Assembly (NCBI GenBank): GCA_947499975.1
Contig: CANMQE010000001.1
Location: 186,001-250,000, forward strand
Direction of reading: 5' to 3'
Source: an uncultured Sphingomonadaceae bacterium
GTDB lineage: Bacteria > Pseudomonadota > Alphaproteobacteria > Sphingomonadales > Sphingomonadaceae
Length of the DNA: 64,000 nt
The position numbers and the translations under genes are program-made. Shown piece by piece: positions 35,172 through 45,380 of this stretch (position 1 is its first letter; every line of letters starts with the position of its first letter). The notes beneath the pieces are model-generated. The model saw only the letters and a program-made list of their open reading frames with translations. It was not told the origin of the DNA and made no database searches.

Positions 35172-37343
35172 TTAACCCACGCCGGCCAATGCGGCGAGCA
35201 ATAGCAGCGCCACGATATTCGTGATCTTGATCATGGGGTTAACCGCAGGACCGGCGGTGTCCTTGTAGGGATCACCCACGGTATCGCCCGTCACCGCGGC
35301 ATGGTGGGCATCGCTGCCTTTGCCGCCGTGATTGCCATCCTCGATATATTTCTTGGCATTGTCCCAGGCACCGCCACCGGCAGTCATGGAAAGCGCCACG
35401 AACAGGCCGCCCACGATCACGCCGAGAAGCAATGCCCCAAGCGCCGCGAAGGCATTTTCCTGCCCCGCCACCAGGAAGATGGCGAAGTACACCACGATGG
35501 GCGCCAGCACCGGCAGCAGCGAGGGAATGATCATTTCCTTGATCGCTGCCTTGGTAACAAGGTCCACCGTGCGGGCGTAATCGGGCTTCTCGGAGTAATC
35601 CATGATGCCCGGCTTTTCCTTGAACTGGGCACGCACATCTTTCACCACGTCGCCCGCAGCGCGACCAACGGCAGTCATGCCCATGGCAGCGAACAGGTAA
35701 GGCAGCAAAGCGCCCAGCAACAGGCCGACGATGACGTAGGGATTCTCCAGGCTGAAATCGACGTCAGCCGCAGGGAATAGCTCTGCCAGATCGGTGGTGT
35801 AGGCAGCGAACAGCACGAGTGCCGCTAGCGCTGCCGAACCGATGGCATAGCCCTTGGTCACGGCCTTCGTGGTGTTGCCCACGGCATCCAGCGCATCGGT
35901 TTTCTCCCGAACGCTTTCGTCCAGCCCGGCCATTTCCGCGATGCCACCGGCATTGTCCGTCACCGGTCCATAGGCATCCAGCGCCACGACCATCCCGGCC
36001 AGCGCCAACATTGCCGTTGCGGCATAGGCGATGCCCATCAGGCCTGCGAGTTGATAACTGCCGATGATGCCCGCGATGATGGCGAGCGTGGGCAGTGCGG
36101 TGGATTCAAGGCTGATGGCGAGGCCCTGGATGACATTCGTGCCGTGGCCCGTTTCCGAAGCCTTTGCGATGGAGCGGACCGGGCGGAAATTAGTGCCCGT
36201 GTAATACTCCGTGATCCAGATGATGATGCCGGTCAGCAACAGGCCGATGACGGAACACCAGAACAGGTCCATGCCGGTAAACGGTGCCAGCGCCGAAGTG
36301 CCTTCCTCCGCCAGCGGTGCGCCTGCATCGATATTGCCGAGGTTTTCACCGCCGATCACCGCATTCATGTCGCCCAGCGCATATTGCGTGACGAGGTAGA
36401 TCAGCGGAACCGCCAGTACGGCAGTGACGATGAAACCCTTGTACATCGCGCCCATCACGTTCGTCCCCTTGCCAAGGCGCACGAAATAAGTGCCGATGAT
36501 GCTGGTGACGATGCAGGCACCGCCGATCAGCAGGGGCAGGGCGACAAGGCCGGAGAACACATCGGGTGTCGTGCTGTTCCAGAGGAGCAGCAGCGTCAGA
36601 ACCATGGTGGCGCCCACGGTGACAACGTAGGTCTCGAACAGGTCGGCGGCCATGCCGGCGCAGTCGCCCACATTGTCACCCACGTTGTCCGCGATTACGG
36701 CAGGGTTGCGGGGATCATCCTCCGGAATGCCCGCTTCCACCTTGCCGACAAGGTCTGCACCCACGTCTGCCGCCTTGGTGAAGATGCCGCCGCCCAGGCG
36801 CGCGAAGATGGAGATGAGAGAGGCACCGAAGGCCAGCGCCACCAGCGCGTCCACGATCTCGCGCCGCTCTGCAGCCTCGGCCAGCGACAGGCCGACGACA
36901 TTGGTGAGGATGTAATAGAATACCGCGATTGCCAACAGGGCCAGGCCAGCCACCAGCATGCCGGTGATGGCGCCTGCGCGGAAGGCCAGCGTCAGCCCCT
37001 CCTGCAATCCCTTCATCGCCGCAGCCGCGGTGCGAAGGTTGGATTTTACAGAGATGTTCATGCCGATGAAGCCGGCAACACCCGAAAGAATGGCGCCGAT
37101 GGCAAAGCCGATGGCGCTGAGGCCGCCGAGGAACAGGAAGACCAGCACGGCCACCACCACGCCGACGATGGCGATGGTGGTATACTGCCGCTTCAGATAG
37201 GCCTGTGCGCCTTCCTGGATGGCCCCTGCGATTTCCTGCATTTTTTCGTTGCCGGGATCGGCCCCGAGCACCTGACGACTGGTGATCCCGCCATAAACGA
37301 CGGCAAGCAGTCCCAGGAGGATAGCTATGAGTATTAGGTCCAT
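35172..37343 (-). CDS. hppA: K+-independent membrane-bound H+-translocating pyrophosphatase
   Basis: HppA couples pyrophosphate hydrolysis to proton pumping across the inner membrane. The 723 residues form about 16 membrane helices. The PPi/Mg site is visible in [35 protein letters not shown] (read as successive acidic motifs) and in the C-terminal DNAKKYIE and [14 protein letters not shown] blocks. The [10 protein letters not shown] segment carries Lys where K+-dependent enzymes carry Ala, which marks the K+-independent class. AGAGGGG lies upstream of ATG 37343. A 131-bp gap separates it from thiL, and a terminator follows. Confidence 0.95.
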   Translation of the reverse strand: MDLILIAILLGLLAVVYGGITSRQVLGADPGNEKMQEIAGAIQEGAQAYLKRQYTTIAIVGVVVAVLVFLFLGGLSAIGFAIGAILSGVAGFIGMNISVKSNLRTAAAAMKGLQEGLTLAFRAGAITGMLVAGLALLAIAVFYYILTNVVGLSLAEAAERREIVDALVALAFGASLISIFARLGGGIFTKAADVGADLVGKVEAGIPEDDPRNPAVIADNVGDNVGDCAGMAADLFETYVVTVGATMVLTLLLLWNSTTPDVFSGLVALPLLIGGACIVTSIIGTYFVRLGKGTNVMGAMYKGFIVTAVLAVPLIYLVTQYALGDMNAVIGGENLGNIDAGAPLAEEGTSALAPFTGMDLFWCSVIGLLLTGIIIWITEYYTGTNFRPVRSIAKASETGHGTNVIQGLAISLESTALPTLAIIAGIIGSYQLAGLMGIAYAATAMLALAGMVVALDAYGPVTDNAGGIAEMAGLDESVREKTDALDAVGNTTKAVTKGYAIGSAALAALVLFAAYTTDLAELFPAADVDFSLENPYVIVGLLLGALLPYLFAAMGMTAVGRAAGDVVKDVRAQFKEKPGIMDYSEKPDYARTVDLVTKAAIKEMIIPSLLPVLAPIVVYFAIFLVAGQENAFAALGALLLGVIVGGLFVALSMTAGGGAWDNAKKYIEDGNHGGKGSDAHHAAVTGDTVGDPYKDTAGPAVNPMIKITNIVALLLLAALAGVG

Positions 37344-37474
37344 GACCTGTTATCCCCTCTTCCCATTATTTTATCACGGCCCGGTTATCCGGGTCCGCGT
37401 GGGCATAGGGCTAACACAAAGCCTCGCATTCACAAGTGTGAAAGTAGCTCGCCTATTGACGGGGGATCGGCGCG

Positions 37475-38344
37475 TCAGCCGTGGGTGTAACCCAGGCCGG
37501 CAGCATCGGTCACGGGCTCTCCATCCACGAACAGCGGGGCAAAGCCGCGCGGCTCCACATGGCCGATGCGCGTAGCAGGCACCGGCGGGGCGGTGATGGG
37601 GGGCAGGGTGAACAAGAGCTCGTAATCGTCGCCCCAGGTGAGGCATTCCAGGCGGCGTTGGCTATCGGCCACGGGGCAATCGGCGGTGTGCAGGGCGATG
37701 CTGGCCCCGCTCGCCTCCGCCATGCGGAAGGCATCCAGCAGCAGGCCGTCCGAAATGTCCATCATCGCGGTGACGAGCGGTGCCAGCGCTGCGCCCTCTT
37801 CGACGCGCGCACTGGGGCGGGTAAAGGCGGAAGTATCGGCGCCCGTTTCATCGCGCAATGCCTCGAACCCCAGCATGGCGGCGCCCAGCGTGCCGGTAAC
37901 ATACAGCGCATCGCCATTCTGCGCGCCGGAGCGGGAGGGGGCCGGATCGTGCACCGCGCGACCCACGGCAGTGATGCCCAGCGTGCGCGCACCGTTGCCC
38001 TTCACGGTATCGCCGCCCAGCAGGCCGGTGCCGTAATGCGCCAGCGCCTTGAGCAGCCCAGCCAGGAAGCGTTCGTCCTGCTCTCCCAGAGTGTAGGAAA
38101 CCAGCACTCCCAGCGGCTGCGCGCCCGTAGCTGCCAGGTCCGAAAGATTGCTGCTCACCAGCTTCCAGGCAACGTCCGCCATATCTTGCGAGGGGAGGTA
38201 GTGGACGCCTTCCACCATCGTATCGTGGGTGAGGACCAGTGCCTCCCCGCCGATCGCCAGCACTGCCGTATCGTCAGCAAGGCCGCGTGCACCGGGGTGG
38301 AGCGGCAGCTGGCGCAGGCCGGCGATAAAATCGGCTTCGTTCAT
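37475..38344 (-). CDS. thiL: Thiamine-monophosphate kinase
   Basis: ThiL phosphorylates thiamine monophosphate to the active diphosphate. This 289-residue PurM-like kinase has LADDTAVL, THDTMVEGVHYL, MDISDGLLLDAFRMAE and the GDDYELLFT motif near residue 235. It lies downstream of nusB (41 bp), an arrangement common in proteobacteria. Length is slightly below the usual 310-330 residues, with the N-terminus starting close to the first strand. Confidence 0.93.
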   Translation of the reverse strand: MNEADFIAGLRQLPLHPGARGLADDTAVLAIGGEALVLTHDTMVEGVHYLPSQDMADVAWKLVSSNLSDLAATGAQPLGVLVSYTLGEQDERFLAGLLKALAHYGTGLLGGDTVKGNGARTLGITAVGRAVHDPAPSRSGAQNGDALYVTGTLGAAMLGFEALRDETGADTSAFTRPSARVEEGAALAPLVTAMMDISDGLLLDAFRMAEASGASIALHTADCPVADSQRRLECLTWGDDYELLFTLPPITAPPVPATRIGHVEPRGFAPLFVDGEPVTDAAGLGYTHG

Positions 38345-38385
38345 GCTGCTCCCTGCTTGATGGCGCTATTGCCTGCGTATCGGGA

Positions 38386-38850
38386 TCAGGCCCGCACCTG
38401 CCTGGCGACGGCATCGAGGATGCCGTTCACGAACTTTGCCTCGCGCTCGTCGAAGAAGGCATGGGCCACGTCCACATATTCGCTGATCGCGGTGGCTGTG
38501 GGAACATCGGCGCGACCCATCAGCTCGTAAACGCCGCAACGCAGGATTTGCAGCATCGTCTTGTCCAGTCGGGCCAGCGTCCAGCCTTCGGCCAGCTTTT
38601 CCGTGAGCGCGGCATCGATCTCCTCGTCGCGGGCGATCACGCCCGATACGATGTCATCGAAGAAATCGACCTCGGCATTCTCGTACTGATCGTCCTCAAT
38701 CTCTGCGCCCAGGCGGTGCTGGTGAAATTCGTCCAGCAGTTTTGCCGTGGGCGTCTTTTCCATGTGCCGCTGATACAGCGCCTGCACGGCGGCAAGCCGC
38801 GCGGCGGAACGTGCGCGGGAACGGTTCGAAGGGTTTGCGGGGGTGTTCAT
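38386..38850 (-). CDS. nusB: Transcription antitermination factor NusB
   Basis: A 154-residue NusB that works with NusE in rRNA antitermination. Family segments are SRARSAARLAAVQALYQRHM, a central acidic region (AEIEDDQYENAEVDFFDDIV), ARLDKTMLQILRCGVYELM and AISEYVDVAHAFFDEREAKFVNGILDAVAR. The ATG overlaps the hisD stop (ATGA). Confidence 0.94.
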   Translation of the reverse strand: MNTPANPSNRSRARSAARLAAVQALYQRHMEKTPTAKLLDEFHQHRLGAEIEDDQYENAEVDFFDDIVSGVIARDEEIDAALTEKLAEGWTLARLDKTMLQILRCGVYELMGRADVPTATAISEYVDVAHAFFDEREAKFVNGILDAVARQVRA

Positions 38851-40148
38851 GACAACCTTACTTTCACGCTAGCAGCATGGGCGGGCAGCCCCTCTATCTC
38901 GGCCAGCGCCACGGCGGCAGGGCCGATCTTGGAAAGCGCCTGTTCGTCGAGCGAGATGAAGCTGGTGCGCTTCATGAAATCCAGAACGGAAAGGCCGCTG
39001 GAAAAACGTGCGCGGCGCCCGGTGGGCAGAACGTGGTTCGGCCCGGCCACGTAATCGCCGATGGCTTCCGGCGTGTGACGGCCCAGGAAGACGCTGCCGG
39101 CATGGCGGATCCTGCTGAAGATCGCCTCGGCCTGATCGGCCTCCAATGCCAGTTGCACATGCTCTGCCGCCAGCCGGTCTGCCAAGGCAGGGGCTTCTGC
39201 CAGCAGATCATCCACCACGATCACCACGCCGTTCTTCTCCCAGCTTTGGCGGGCCACCATCTTGGTGTCGATCCGCGCCAGCAGCACGTCCACCGCGTCT
39301 TCCACGGCGGCGGCATAATTGGCATCGTCGGTGATCAGGATGGACTGGCTGGAGGGATCGTGTTCGGCCTGGCTCAACAGGTCCGCAGCGATCCAGTCGG
39401 GATCGTTTTCTTCATCCGCGATCACCAGGATCTCGCTGGGGCCGGCCACCATGTCGATGCCCACCACGCCGTAAAGCTGGCGCTTGGCCTCTGCCACCCA
39501 GGCGTTGCCGGGGCCGGTAACGACGTCCACCGGCTGGATACGGCGCGTGCCGTGGGCCAGCGCGGCAATCGCCTGCGCGCCGCCGACGCGCCAGATTTCG
39601 TCCACACCGCAGATATGCGCTGCGGCCAGCACCAGGTCGTTCATCTGGCCCTGCGGTGTTGGCGTGGTGACGACCAGCCGATCCACCCCTGCCACCTTGG
39701 CGGGAATGGCGTTCATCAGCAGGCTGGACGGGTAGGCGGCACGGCCTCCCGGTACGTAGAGGCCCGCGGCTTCCACTGCCGTCCACCGCGCGCCGAGGCG
39801 CACGTTGGCATCGTCGCGATAATCGCGGTCTGCGGGAAGCTGGCCCTCGTGATAGGCGCGGATACGCTCTGCCGCCATGTCCAGCGCGGCGCGCGTATCG
39901 GGCAGCAGCATCTGGTAGGCGGCCTTGCACTGGTCCTTCCCGATGCGCCAGCTGGCAAGATCGGCGGTAAGGGCGTGCTTGTCGAAACGCATGGTGAAAT
40001 CCACCAGCGCATCGTCACCCTTCTGGCGGACCTGATCGATGATCCCGCGCACATCGCTGGCGACATTCGCATCGCTTTCGCGGCGATCGTTCACGATCCG
40101 GGTGAACTGCTTTTCAAACCCTTCTGCGGAGGCGTTGAGACGACGCAT
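38847..40148 (-). CDS. hisD: Histidinol dehydrogenase
   Basis: HisD carries out the last two steps of histidine synthesis, oxidising L-histidinol to L-histidine with NAD+ and zinc. The 433 residues include GLYVPGGRAAYPSSLLMNAIPAKVAGV, GPGNAWVAEAKRQLYG, DLLSQAEHDPSSQSIL (zinc His and general-base region) and GPNHVLPTGRRARF. I chose ATG 40148, which overlaps the hisG stop by one base (TGATG); the longer frame to 40382 runs inside hisG. Confidence 0.96.
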   Translation of the reverse strand: MRRLNASAEGFEKQFTRIVNDRRESDANVASDVRGIIDQVRQKGDDALVDFTMRFDKHALTADLASWRIGKDQCKAAYQMLLPDTRAALDMAAERIRAYHEGQLPADRDYRDDANVRLGARWTAVEAAGLYVPGGRAAYPSSLLMNAIPAKVAGVDRLVVTTPTPQGQMNDLVLAAAHICGVDEIWRVGGAQAIAALAHGTRRIQPVDVVTGPGNAWVAEAKRQLYGVVGIDMVAGPSEILVIADEENDPDWIAADLLSQAEHDPSSQSILITDDANYAAAVEDAVDVLLARIDTKMVARQSWEKNGVVIVVDDLLAEAPALADRLAAEHVQLALEADQAEAIFSRIRHAGSVFLGRHTPEAIGDYVAGPNHVLPTGRRARFSSGLSVLDFMKRTSFISLDEQALSKIGPAAVALAEIEGLPAHAASVKVRLS

Positions 40149-40828
40149 CAAGCAGCCTGCCTTTCTGCGCGCTGGCGAAACCGTTCTACCAGCGCGGGCA
40201 CGCGCGGATCGGTTTTCCACGCGGCGCGGTTGACGATCAGGCGGGCGCTGACCTGCATGATCGTGTCTTTCTCCACCAACCCGTTCGATTTCAGCGTGCC
40301 GCCGGTGGAAACCAGATCCACGATACGGCCCGCCAGCCCGCAGGACGGGGCCAGTTCCATCGCGCCGTTCAGCTTGATACACTCGGCCTGGATGCCTTGC
40401 GCCTCGAAATAGCGGCTGGTGATGTTGGGATATTTGGTGGCAACGCGCAGGTGGCTGGCATTGCCGTATTTGTAATCCACCGGTTCCTGTGGCTCCGCAA
40501 TGGAAAGGCGGCAGGCACCGATGCGCAGGTCCACCGGCGCATAAAGTTCGGAATAATCGAACTCCTCGATCACGTCGGACCCCACGATGCCCACCTGCGC
40601 CGCGCCGAAGGCCACGAAAGTGGCCACGTCGAACGCGCGCACGCGCAGGATGCGCATGGTGCCCGTCTCGTCCGCAAAGCTCAGCGACCGATCGAGCTTG
40701 TCGTGAAACGCGCTTTCCGGCACGACGCCTGCATCCGCCATCACGGGCAGTGCCTCATCGAGGATGCGCCCCTTGGGCAGGGCAAAAATCAGCGGGCCGA
40801 AGCGCGTTTCGTCGGAACTGGTAGTCAT
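40148..40828 (-). CDS. hisG: ATP phosphoribosyltransferase
   Basis: HisG couples ATP and PRPP in the first step of histidine synthesis. The 226-residue protein begins at ATG 40828 ([22 protein letters not shown]), since upstream residues in the longer frame lie in the divergent DUF2332 gene. Blocks [48 protein letters not shown] and [14 protein letters not shown] are typical. It lacks the C-terminal regulatory ACT-like domain of long HisG, so it belongs to the short form that normally needs HisZ; hisZ is not in the window. Confidence 0.95.
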   Translation of the reverse strand: MTTSSDETRFGPLIFALPKGRILDEALPVMADAGVVPESAFHDKLDRSLSFADETGTMRILRVRAFDVATFVAFGAAQVGIVGSDVIEEFDYSELYAPVDLRIGACRLSIAEPQEPVDYKYGNASHLRVATKYPNITSRYFEAQGIQAECIKLNGAMELAPSCGLAGRIVDLVSTGGTLKSNGLVEKDTIMQVSARLIVNRAAWKTDPRVPALVERFRQRAERQAA

Positions 40829-40870
40829 GGCCGCGCGATGTAGGGGCACAAGGCAGAAAGGGCAATGCGA

Positions 40871-41953
40871 ATGGCGCGCGAAAACGAGGGCGGAAAGGTG
40901 ATGGAAATCGCCAGCGTGGCAGAAGCCATCGAATGGCAGTCGCAGCACATGGAGCGGGCAGGCTCGCCCAACAACGCCCGTATCCTGCGCGCCCTGCTGG
41001 CGGTGATGAAAATGCAGACCGCCACCGGCCGCCGCATCGCCAACTGGCAGGGGCTGACGCTGGAAGACGCGATGCCGCTGCGCGTGGCAGGCGGATTTCA
41101 CTATCTGCTGCTGACGGGCGAGGAAGACAGGCTGGGCGATATCTACCGCGGCTTCATCACCGATCAGGCGCAGATCGATGCACTGGTGGTGGAGATTGCG
41201 GAGCGGCACGATCATACGCTTCTGCCCTGGCTGGACGGCCCACCGCAGACGAACGAGGCCGGGCGCAGCGCCAGCGTGATGGCCGCGCTCCTCTGGCTGT
41301 CAGGCAAAGTTGGGCCGAAGTTTGAACTGACGGAGATCGGTGCCAGTGCGGGCGTGAACACGATGATGGGACGCTTTTTCTACGATCTGGGCGGCACGAC
41401 GGCGGGGCCGAGCCTGTCTTCCATCACGATCAAGCCCGAATGGCGCGGCGACGCGCCGCCCCAGAACCCGGTGGAGATCGTGGGCATCAAGGGCTGCGAT
41501 ATTTCGCCGATTGACCTTGCCGACGAAGCCCAGGCGATCCGCCTGAAAAGCTACATCTGGCCCGATGCCACCGAACGGCTGGCGCGCATGGATGCGGTGA
41601 TCGCAATGGCAGAGCGCGCGCCGCCCGATCTTGAAAAGATGGACGCGGGCGATTTCGTCGAGGAAAGACTTTCAGCCCCCCAGGACGATGGCGTCGTGCG
41701 CACCGTGTTCCACACCGTGATGTGGCAATACATGCCGCAGGTGACGCGGGACCGGATCACCAAAGTGATGGAAGCGGCAGGCGCGAAAGCCACGGCGGAA
41801 AAGCCGCTGGCGTGGATCCGCGTGGAGACCAATCGCGAGACCTTCAAGCACGAGCTGACCGTAAAATACTGGCCGGGCGGCGGAGAGGAATGGCAGATGC
41901 TGGCAGAGGCCCACCCGCACGGCGCGTGGGTGGAATGGCACGGCGCCGACTAG
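40871..41953 (+). CDS. DUF2332 family protein
   Basis: A 360-residue cytoplasmic protein of DUF2332. The family is uncharacterised, with a methyltransferase-like look in the [12 protein letters not shown] segment (about residue 155), which resembles an AdoMet-binding motif I. ATG 40871 is preferred because AAAGGG lies eight bases upstream; ATG 40865 is six bases earlier. It diverges from hisG and converges with the hydrolase gene, with 9 bp between stops. Confidence 0.8.
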   Translation: MARENEGGKVMEIASVAEAIEWQSQHMERAGSPNNARILRALLAVMKMQTATGRRIANWQGLTLEDAMPLRVAGGFHYLLLTGEEDRLGDIYRGFITDQAQIDALVVEIAERHDHTLLPWLDGPPQTNEAGRSASVMAALLWLSGKVGPKFELTEIGASAGVNTMMGRFFYDLGGTTAGPSLSSITIKPEWRGDAPPQNPVEIVGIKGCDISPIDLADEAQAIRLKSYIWPDATERLARMDAVIAMAERAPPDLEKMDAGDFVEERLSAPQDDGVVRTVFHTVMWQYMPQVTRDRITKVMEAAGAKATAEKPLAWIRVETNRETFKHELTVKYWPGGGEEWQMLAEAHPHGAWVEWHGAD

Positions 41954-41962
41954 CGAGGGGTT

Positions 41963-42865
41963 CTAGCGGGCGGTACGCTCCAGGAACCGGTCCAGCGCTT
42001 CATTCACCGCCTCGGGCGCTTCCCATGGCACGAAATGGCCGCTGTCCGCGATCCGCTCCACGGTCAGGTCCGTCACGACGTCGTCCAACCCCTCGACATT
42101 GCCGGGCCGCAGCGCCTCGTCCTTCATGCCCCACACCACCAGCGTGGGGATTTCGATTTTCGGAACGGGCGGCGGGCTGTAACTCGGCGGCAGGCCGAAA
42201 GGATCGTCCATCGAGGGAACGGAGATGGCGCTGGCGCGATACCAGTTCAGCATGGCGAACGAGTTTTCAGGATTTCGCCACTGCTGCATCAGCAGGCCAA
42301 GTTCCGCCGGATCGTAAGGCGGGCGGCTTTCCCAGTTCAGCGCGGTCTGCATCAGGCCCGCCAGCCCGTGTTCGCGCACCGTATCGTCATGCGCAGGATC
42401 GCGGAACACGCGCATGTACTGGCTGGCAGCGCGCTGATCGGGATCGGTCAGCAATAGACGCTGGTAGATCACGGGATGCGGCGCATTGGCGATCACCGCG
42501 CGCGTCACATGTCCGCTGGCCTGCCCGAAGGCCGCCACCAGCCACGCGATTGCGCCGCCCCAGTCATGGCCAAGGATTGTGTAGCTGGAAACTTCCAGAG
42601 CCTCCGCCAGTCCGGCGATGTCCTGCACCAGCCCGATCGTCTCGTAATGCTCCGCACCCTCGGGCCGCGAGGAATTGCCGTAGCCGCGCTGGTCCGGTGC
42701 GATGCAGCGGAAGCGATCCGAGAGATGCTCTACCTGGTGACGCCACGTGCGGTGGTTCTCGGGAAAGCCGTGAAGGAAGATCAGGGCCGGCGCATCACGC
42801 GGGCCGGTGTCCCACACGTCCAGCTCTATCCCGCTGGCCAGCTTCACACGGGCAAGGTCGCTCAT
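41963..42865 (-). CDS. Alpha/beta hydrolase, epoxide-hydrolase type
   Basis: A 300-residue alpha/beta-hydrolase. The oxyanion motif HGFPENHRTW, the nucleophile Asp in LGHDWGGAIAW and the catalytic His in ADSGHFVPWEAPEAVN give an Asp-based triad like epoxide hydrolases and haloalkane dehalogenases. ATG 42865 is two bases after the FKBP stop, so the pair should be co-transcribed. The substrate is unknown. Confidence 0.88.
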   Translation of the reverse strand: MSDLARVKLASGIELDVWDTGPRDAPALIFLHGFPENHRTWRHQVEHLSDRFRCIAPDQRGYGNSSRPEGAEHYETIGLVQDIAGLAEALEVSSYTILGHDWGGAIAWLVAAFGQASGHVTRAVIANAPHPVIYQRLLLTDPDQRAASQYMRVFRDPAHDDTVREHGLAGLMQTALNWESRPPYDPAELGLLMQQWRNPENSFAMLNWYRASAISVPSMDDPFGLPPSYSPPPVPKIEIPTLVVWGMKDEALRPGNVEGLDDVVTDLTVERIADSGHFVPWEAPEAVNEALDRFLERTAR

Positions 42866-42866
42866 C

Positions 42867-43364
42867 TCAAACGCCCTTGCTGGGGATGCCGACCAGTTCG
42901 ATGGTGAAGAACAGCGTCGCCCCGCCGGGGATGGGGCCGCGGCCCTGCAGGCCGTAGGCCAGTTCCGCCGGAATGGCGATTTCCGCGGTGTCGCCCACGC
43001 CCATGTAGGGAATGGCGATCTGCCAGCCGCGCACCAGGTTGCCCAGCGGAAACTCGATCGGTGCTGCGCCTTCATTGCTGTCGAACACGTCGCCATCGGC
43101 AAAGCTGCCGGTATAATTCACCTGCACCACGTCGCGCACCGTGGGCGCGGGGCCGGTGCCATCGCCTGCCGTGCGGCGGAACTTGATGCCGCCATCCAGC
43201 GTGGACCAGCCATCCGGAGGCGTGAGCGAATGCAGCGCGGATTGCTGCGTGTTGTGCCAGGAGAGGCTGCCGGGCGCACCCGGTGCAGGCTCTTGTCCAA
43301 CATCCTGAGCGGCTGCGGGAGTGGCGAGGGAAAGGGCGGCAATCGTGAGGAGAATCTTGTTCAT
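42867..43364 (-). CDS. FKBP-type peptidyl-prolyl cis-trans isomerase, exported
   Basis: A 165-residue periplasmic FKBP. After a signal peptide (ILLTIAALSLATPAAAQ) the FKBP domain covers about 68-162, with VVQVNYTGSFADGDVFDSN, EFPLGNLVRGWQIAIPYMGVGDTAEIAIPAELAYG and a C-terminal TLFFTIELVGI strand. It should catalyse prolyl isomerisation during envelope protein folding. It is followed directly by the hydrolase gene. Confidence 0.92.
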   Translation of the reverse strand: MNKILLTIAALSLATPAAAQDVGQEPAPGAPGSLSWHNTQQSALHSLTPPDGWSTLDGGIKFRRTAGDGTGPAPTVRDVVQVNYTGSFADGDVFDSNEGAAPIEFPLGNLVRGWQIAIPYMGVGDTAEIAIPAELAYGLQGRGPIPGGATLFFTIELVGIPSKGV

Positions 43365-43410
43365 GGCAAACCGATAGCGCGGACATTGCCATTCGTCATC
43401 ACCGGATACG

Positions 43411-44313
43411 CTAGGGATAGCTTACCGTCTTGGGCGCACCATCGGGCAGCGGGATGAATTCTGCATCGTCTCCGGGCACGGTTCCGAAACGGCCTTCGCG
43501 CCAGTCTTCCTTCGCCTGCTCGATCCGCTCACGCTCGCTGCTGACGAAGTTCCACCATACGTGCCGCTTTGTGGAGAAGGCCTCTCCACCCAGCAGCATT
43601 GCGCGTGCGCCATAACGGCTTTTGAGTGTCATCGCTTCGCCCGGTTTCAGCACCACCAGATCGTACAGCGTCATCGGCATGCCATCCAGAACGGCATCGC
43701 CGCCCACCAGCATCACCGCGCGTTCGTCCGCCTCCGCGTCGATGGGAATGGAGCCGCCTTCCTGAAGCAGTATCTCGGCATAGATCGTTTCTGCGTGGCA
43801 GGTGGTGGGCGCGCGCTGGCCCCACAATTCGCCCATGATGATCTGCGCCCTCGCGCCATCGCCATCGATCCACGGCAGATCATCCTTGGCCTCGAACGCG
43901 GGTTCGATCTCCTCCTGCCCGTCAGGCAGGGCCAGCCACGTCTGCATGCCGTAGAGGGCCGGGCCCTTGGCCCTGTCAGACTGGGGGCTGCGTTCCGAAT
44001 GGGCGATGCCGCTGCCCGCCGTCATCAGGTTTACCGTGCCGGGCCGGATGGTGGAGAAGGTGCCGAGCGTGTCACGGTGATCGATCGCGCCGTCGAACAG
44101 CCAGGTGACGGTGGAAAGATTGATGTGCGGGTGTGGGCGCACGTCCATGCCGCCGCCTAGGTCCAGCTTCGCGGGGCCGAACTGGTCCACGAACACGAAG
44201 GGGCCGACCATGCGGCATTCCTTCGAGGGGACTGCGCGGCGCACGGTGAAATCGCCCAGGTCGTGGCTGACGGGGGTGACGGTCTTGAAGATGTTTTCCG
44301 AAGTCTGGCTCAT
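43411..44313 (-). CDS. Pirin family protein
   Basis: A 300-residue double-cupin pirin. The N-terminal metal site is visible as His residues in VRPHPHINLSTVTW and in GSGIAHSERSP, with the pirin signature FVFVDQFGPAKLDLGGGMDV. Pirins act as quercetinases or as redox-sensing regulators; which applies is not evident here. It lies between FKBP and GST genes with 46- and 15-bp gaps. Confidence 0.92.
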   Translation of the reverse strand: MSQTSENIFKTVTPVSHDLGDFTVRRAVPSKECRMVGPFVFVDQFGPAKLDLGGGMDVRPHPHINLSTVTWLFDGAIDHRDTLGTFSTIRPGTVNLMTAGSGIAHSERSPQSDRAKGPALYGMQTWLALPDGQEEIEPAFEAKDDLPWIDGDGARAQIIMGELWGQRAPTTCHAETIYAEILLQEGGSIPIDAEADERAVMLVGGDAVLDGMPMTLYDLVVLKPGEAMTLKSRYGARAMLLGGEAFSTKRHVWWNFVSSERERIEQAKEDWREGRFGTVPGDDAEFIPLPDGAPKTVSYP

Positions 44314-44328
44314 GCTGCCTTCAGCGTT

Positions 44329-45036
44329 TTATTGCTCGTCCAGTTCCTCGTAATGGCGGAAGATGCCATCCTCGTTGAACTCCATGCGGCGTTCGCTGGC
44401 GAGATATTCAGCCAGCGGTTCAATATCGGGCACCGCGCCCTGCAGGCCTTCCAGGTTGACCCAGGTGCCCTGCATCTTCTTCATGAAATTGGGGAAGGCG
44501 TAATCCAGCCCCTCCATGATGTGGAACAGGCTGGTGTCCACGTGGGTGGGTTGCTGGCCCAGCATGAACGGCCCGCCGCGCGCGGCCAGCGCATTGTCGA
44601 AATGGATCAGGTATTTGGGGATGCGATCGGCGCGGAAATGCTGCGCCTTGTCAAAGGCGGCATCCATCTGGTCGGCATAATACAGGCCGCTGGAAACCGG
44701 GTGGTGGACGGAATGCACCTCCTCCACGAAATCGGCGATGTCGATCTGCAGCTGGAACAGTTGCAGATCCACCTCCATCTCGCCGGAACCAAGGCCTTCC
44801 TTGTCGGAAAGATATTGCAGGATCAGCGCGGTTTGGCCGACGGTCACCTCGTCATCCACGATGTAGGGCGGGGCGAAGGGTCGGATGCCTTCCAGGCCGT
44901 GCATGTGTTCCACCAGCGCATCGGCGTTCTGCTCGCGCGCCATGTCGGAATATTCGATCTGGAACGCCTCGCAGAACAGGCGCACGAATTCGCCGCGACC
45001 GGGGATCTGCGGCCAGTACCACAGCTCGATACTCAC
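44329..45036 (-). CDS. Glutathione S-transferase family protein
   Basis: A 235-residue GST with an N-terminal thioredoxin-like domain (IELWYWPQIPGRGEFVRLFCEAF) and an all-helical C-terminal domain (about 90-235). The active Tyr could be Tyr7 of LWYWPQIPGRGE, as in mu/sigma-like classes. The start codon GTG 45036 overlaps the bolA stop (GTGA). Its tight coupling to bolA hints at thiol or Fe-S metabolism. Confidence 0.9.
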   Translation of the reverse strand: MSIELWYWPQIPGRGEFVRLFCEAFQIEYSDMAREQNADALVEHMHGLEGIRPFAPPYIVDDEVTVGQTALILQYLSDKEGLGSGEMEVDLQLFQLQIDIADFVEEVHSVHHPVSSGLYYADQMDAAFDKAQHFRADRIPKYLIHFDNALAARGGPFMLGQQPTHVDTSLFHIMEGLDYAFPNFMKKMQGTWVNLEGLQGAVPDIEPLAEYLASERRMEFNEDGIFRHYEELDEQ

Positions 45037-45326
45037 GCGCTTTCTCCGCCTTGAGTCTCACCGGGCGCGATGCACTTCATCGCGAAGGCGTGAACGCGCT
45101 CGCCGGGAATGTCGCCCAGCGCGCCCAGCACCATGCGCTGGCGGGCAAGGCGGTTCTTCCCTTTGAAATGCGGGCTTTCCACGATCACGGTGAAGTGCGA
45201 TTCGCCGCTGCCGTCGTCTCCGGCATGGCCGTGGTGCTTCGCGCTATCGTTGATGACTTGCAGCCGCGTCGGGGCAAGTGCGCCGCGCAGCAGGGTTTCG
45301 ATTTCTTGTGCAACAGGTCCGCTCAT
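45033..45326 (-). CDS. bolA: BolA family protein
   Basis: A 97-residue BolA-like protein, a partner of monothiol glutaredoxins in Fe-S cluster traffic. The fold's key segments are LQVINDSAKHHGHAG and SHFTVIVESPHFKGKNRLARQRMVLGAL, with the conserved C-terminal His in ERVHAFAMKCIAPGE. The start is ATG 45326; upstream sequence in the longer frame belongs to the intergenic region and the J-domain gene. It is divergent from the J-domain gene and coupled to the GST gene. Confidence 0.93.
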   Translation of the reverse strand: MSGPVAQEIETLLRGALAPTRLQVINDSAKHHGHAGDDGSGESHFTVIVESPHFKGKNRLARQRMVLGALGDIPGERVHAFAMKCIAPGETQGGESA

Positions 45327-45380
45327 TTGATCCACTTGGGGGTTTGCATTGCGCGGTGCAATCCCCATCAAGAGGCGTTC

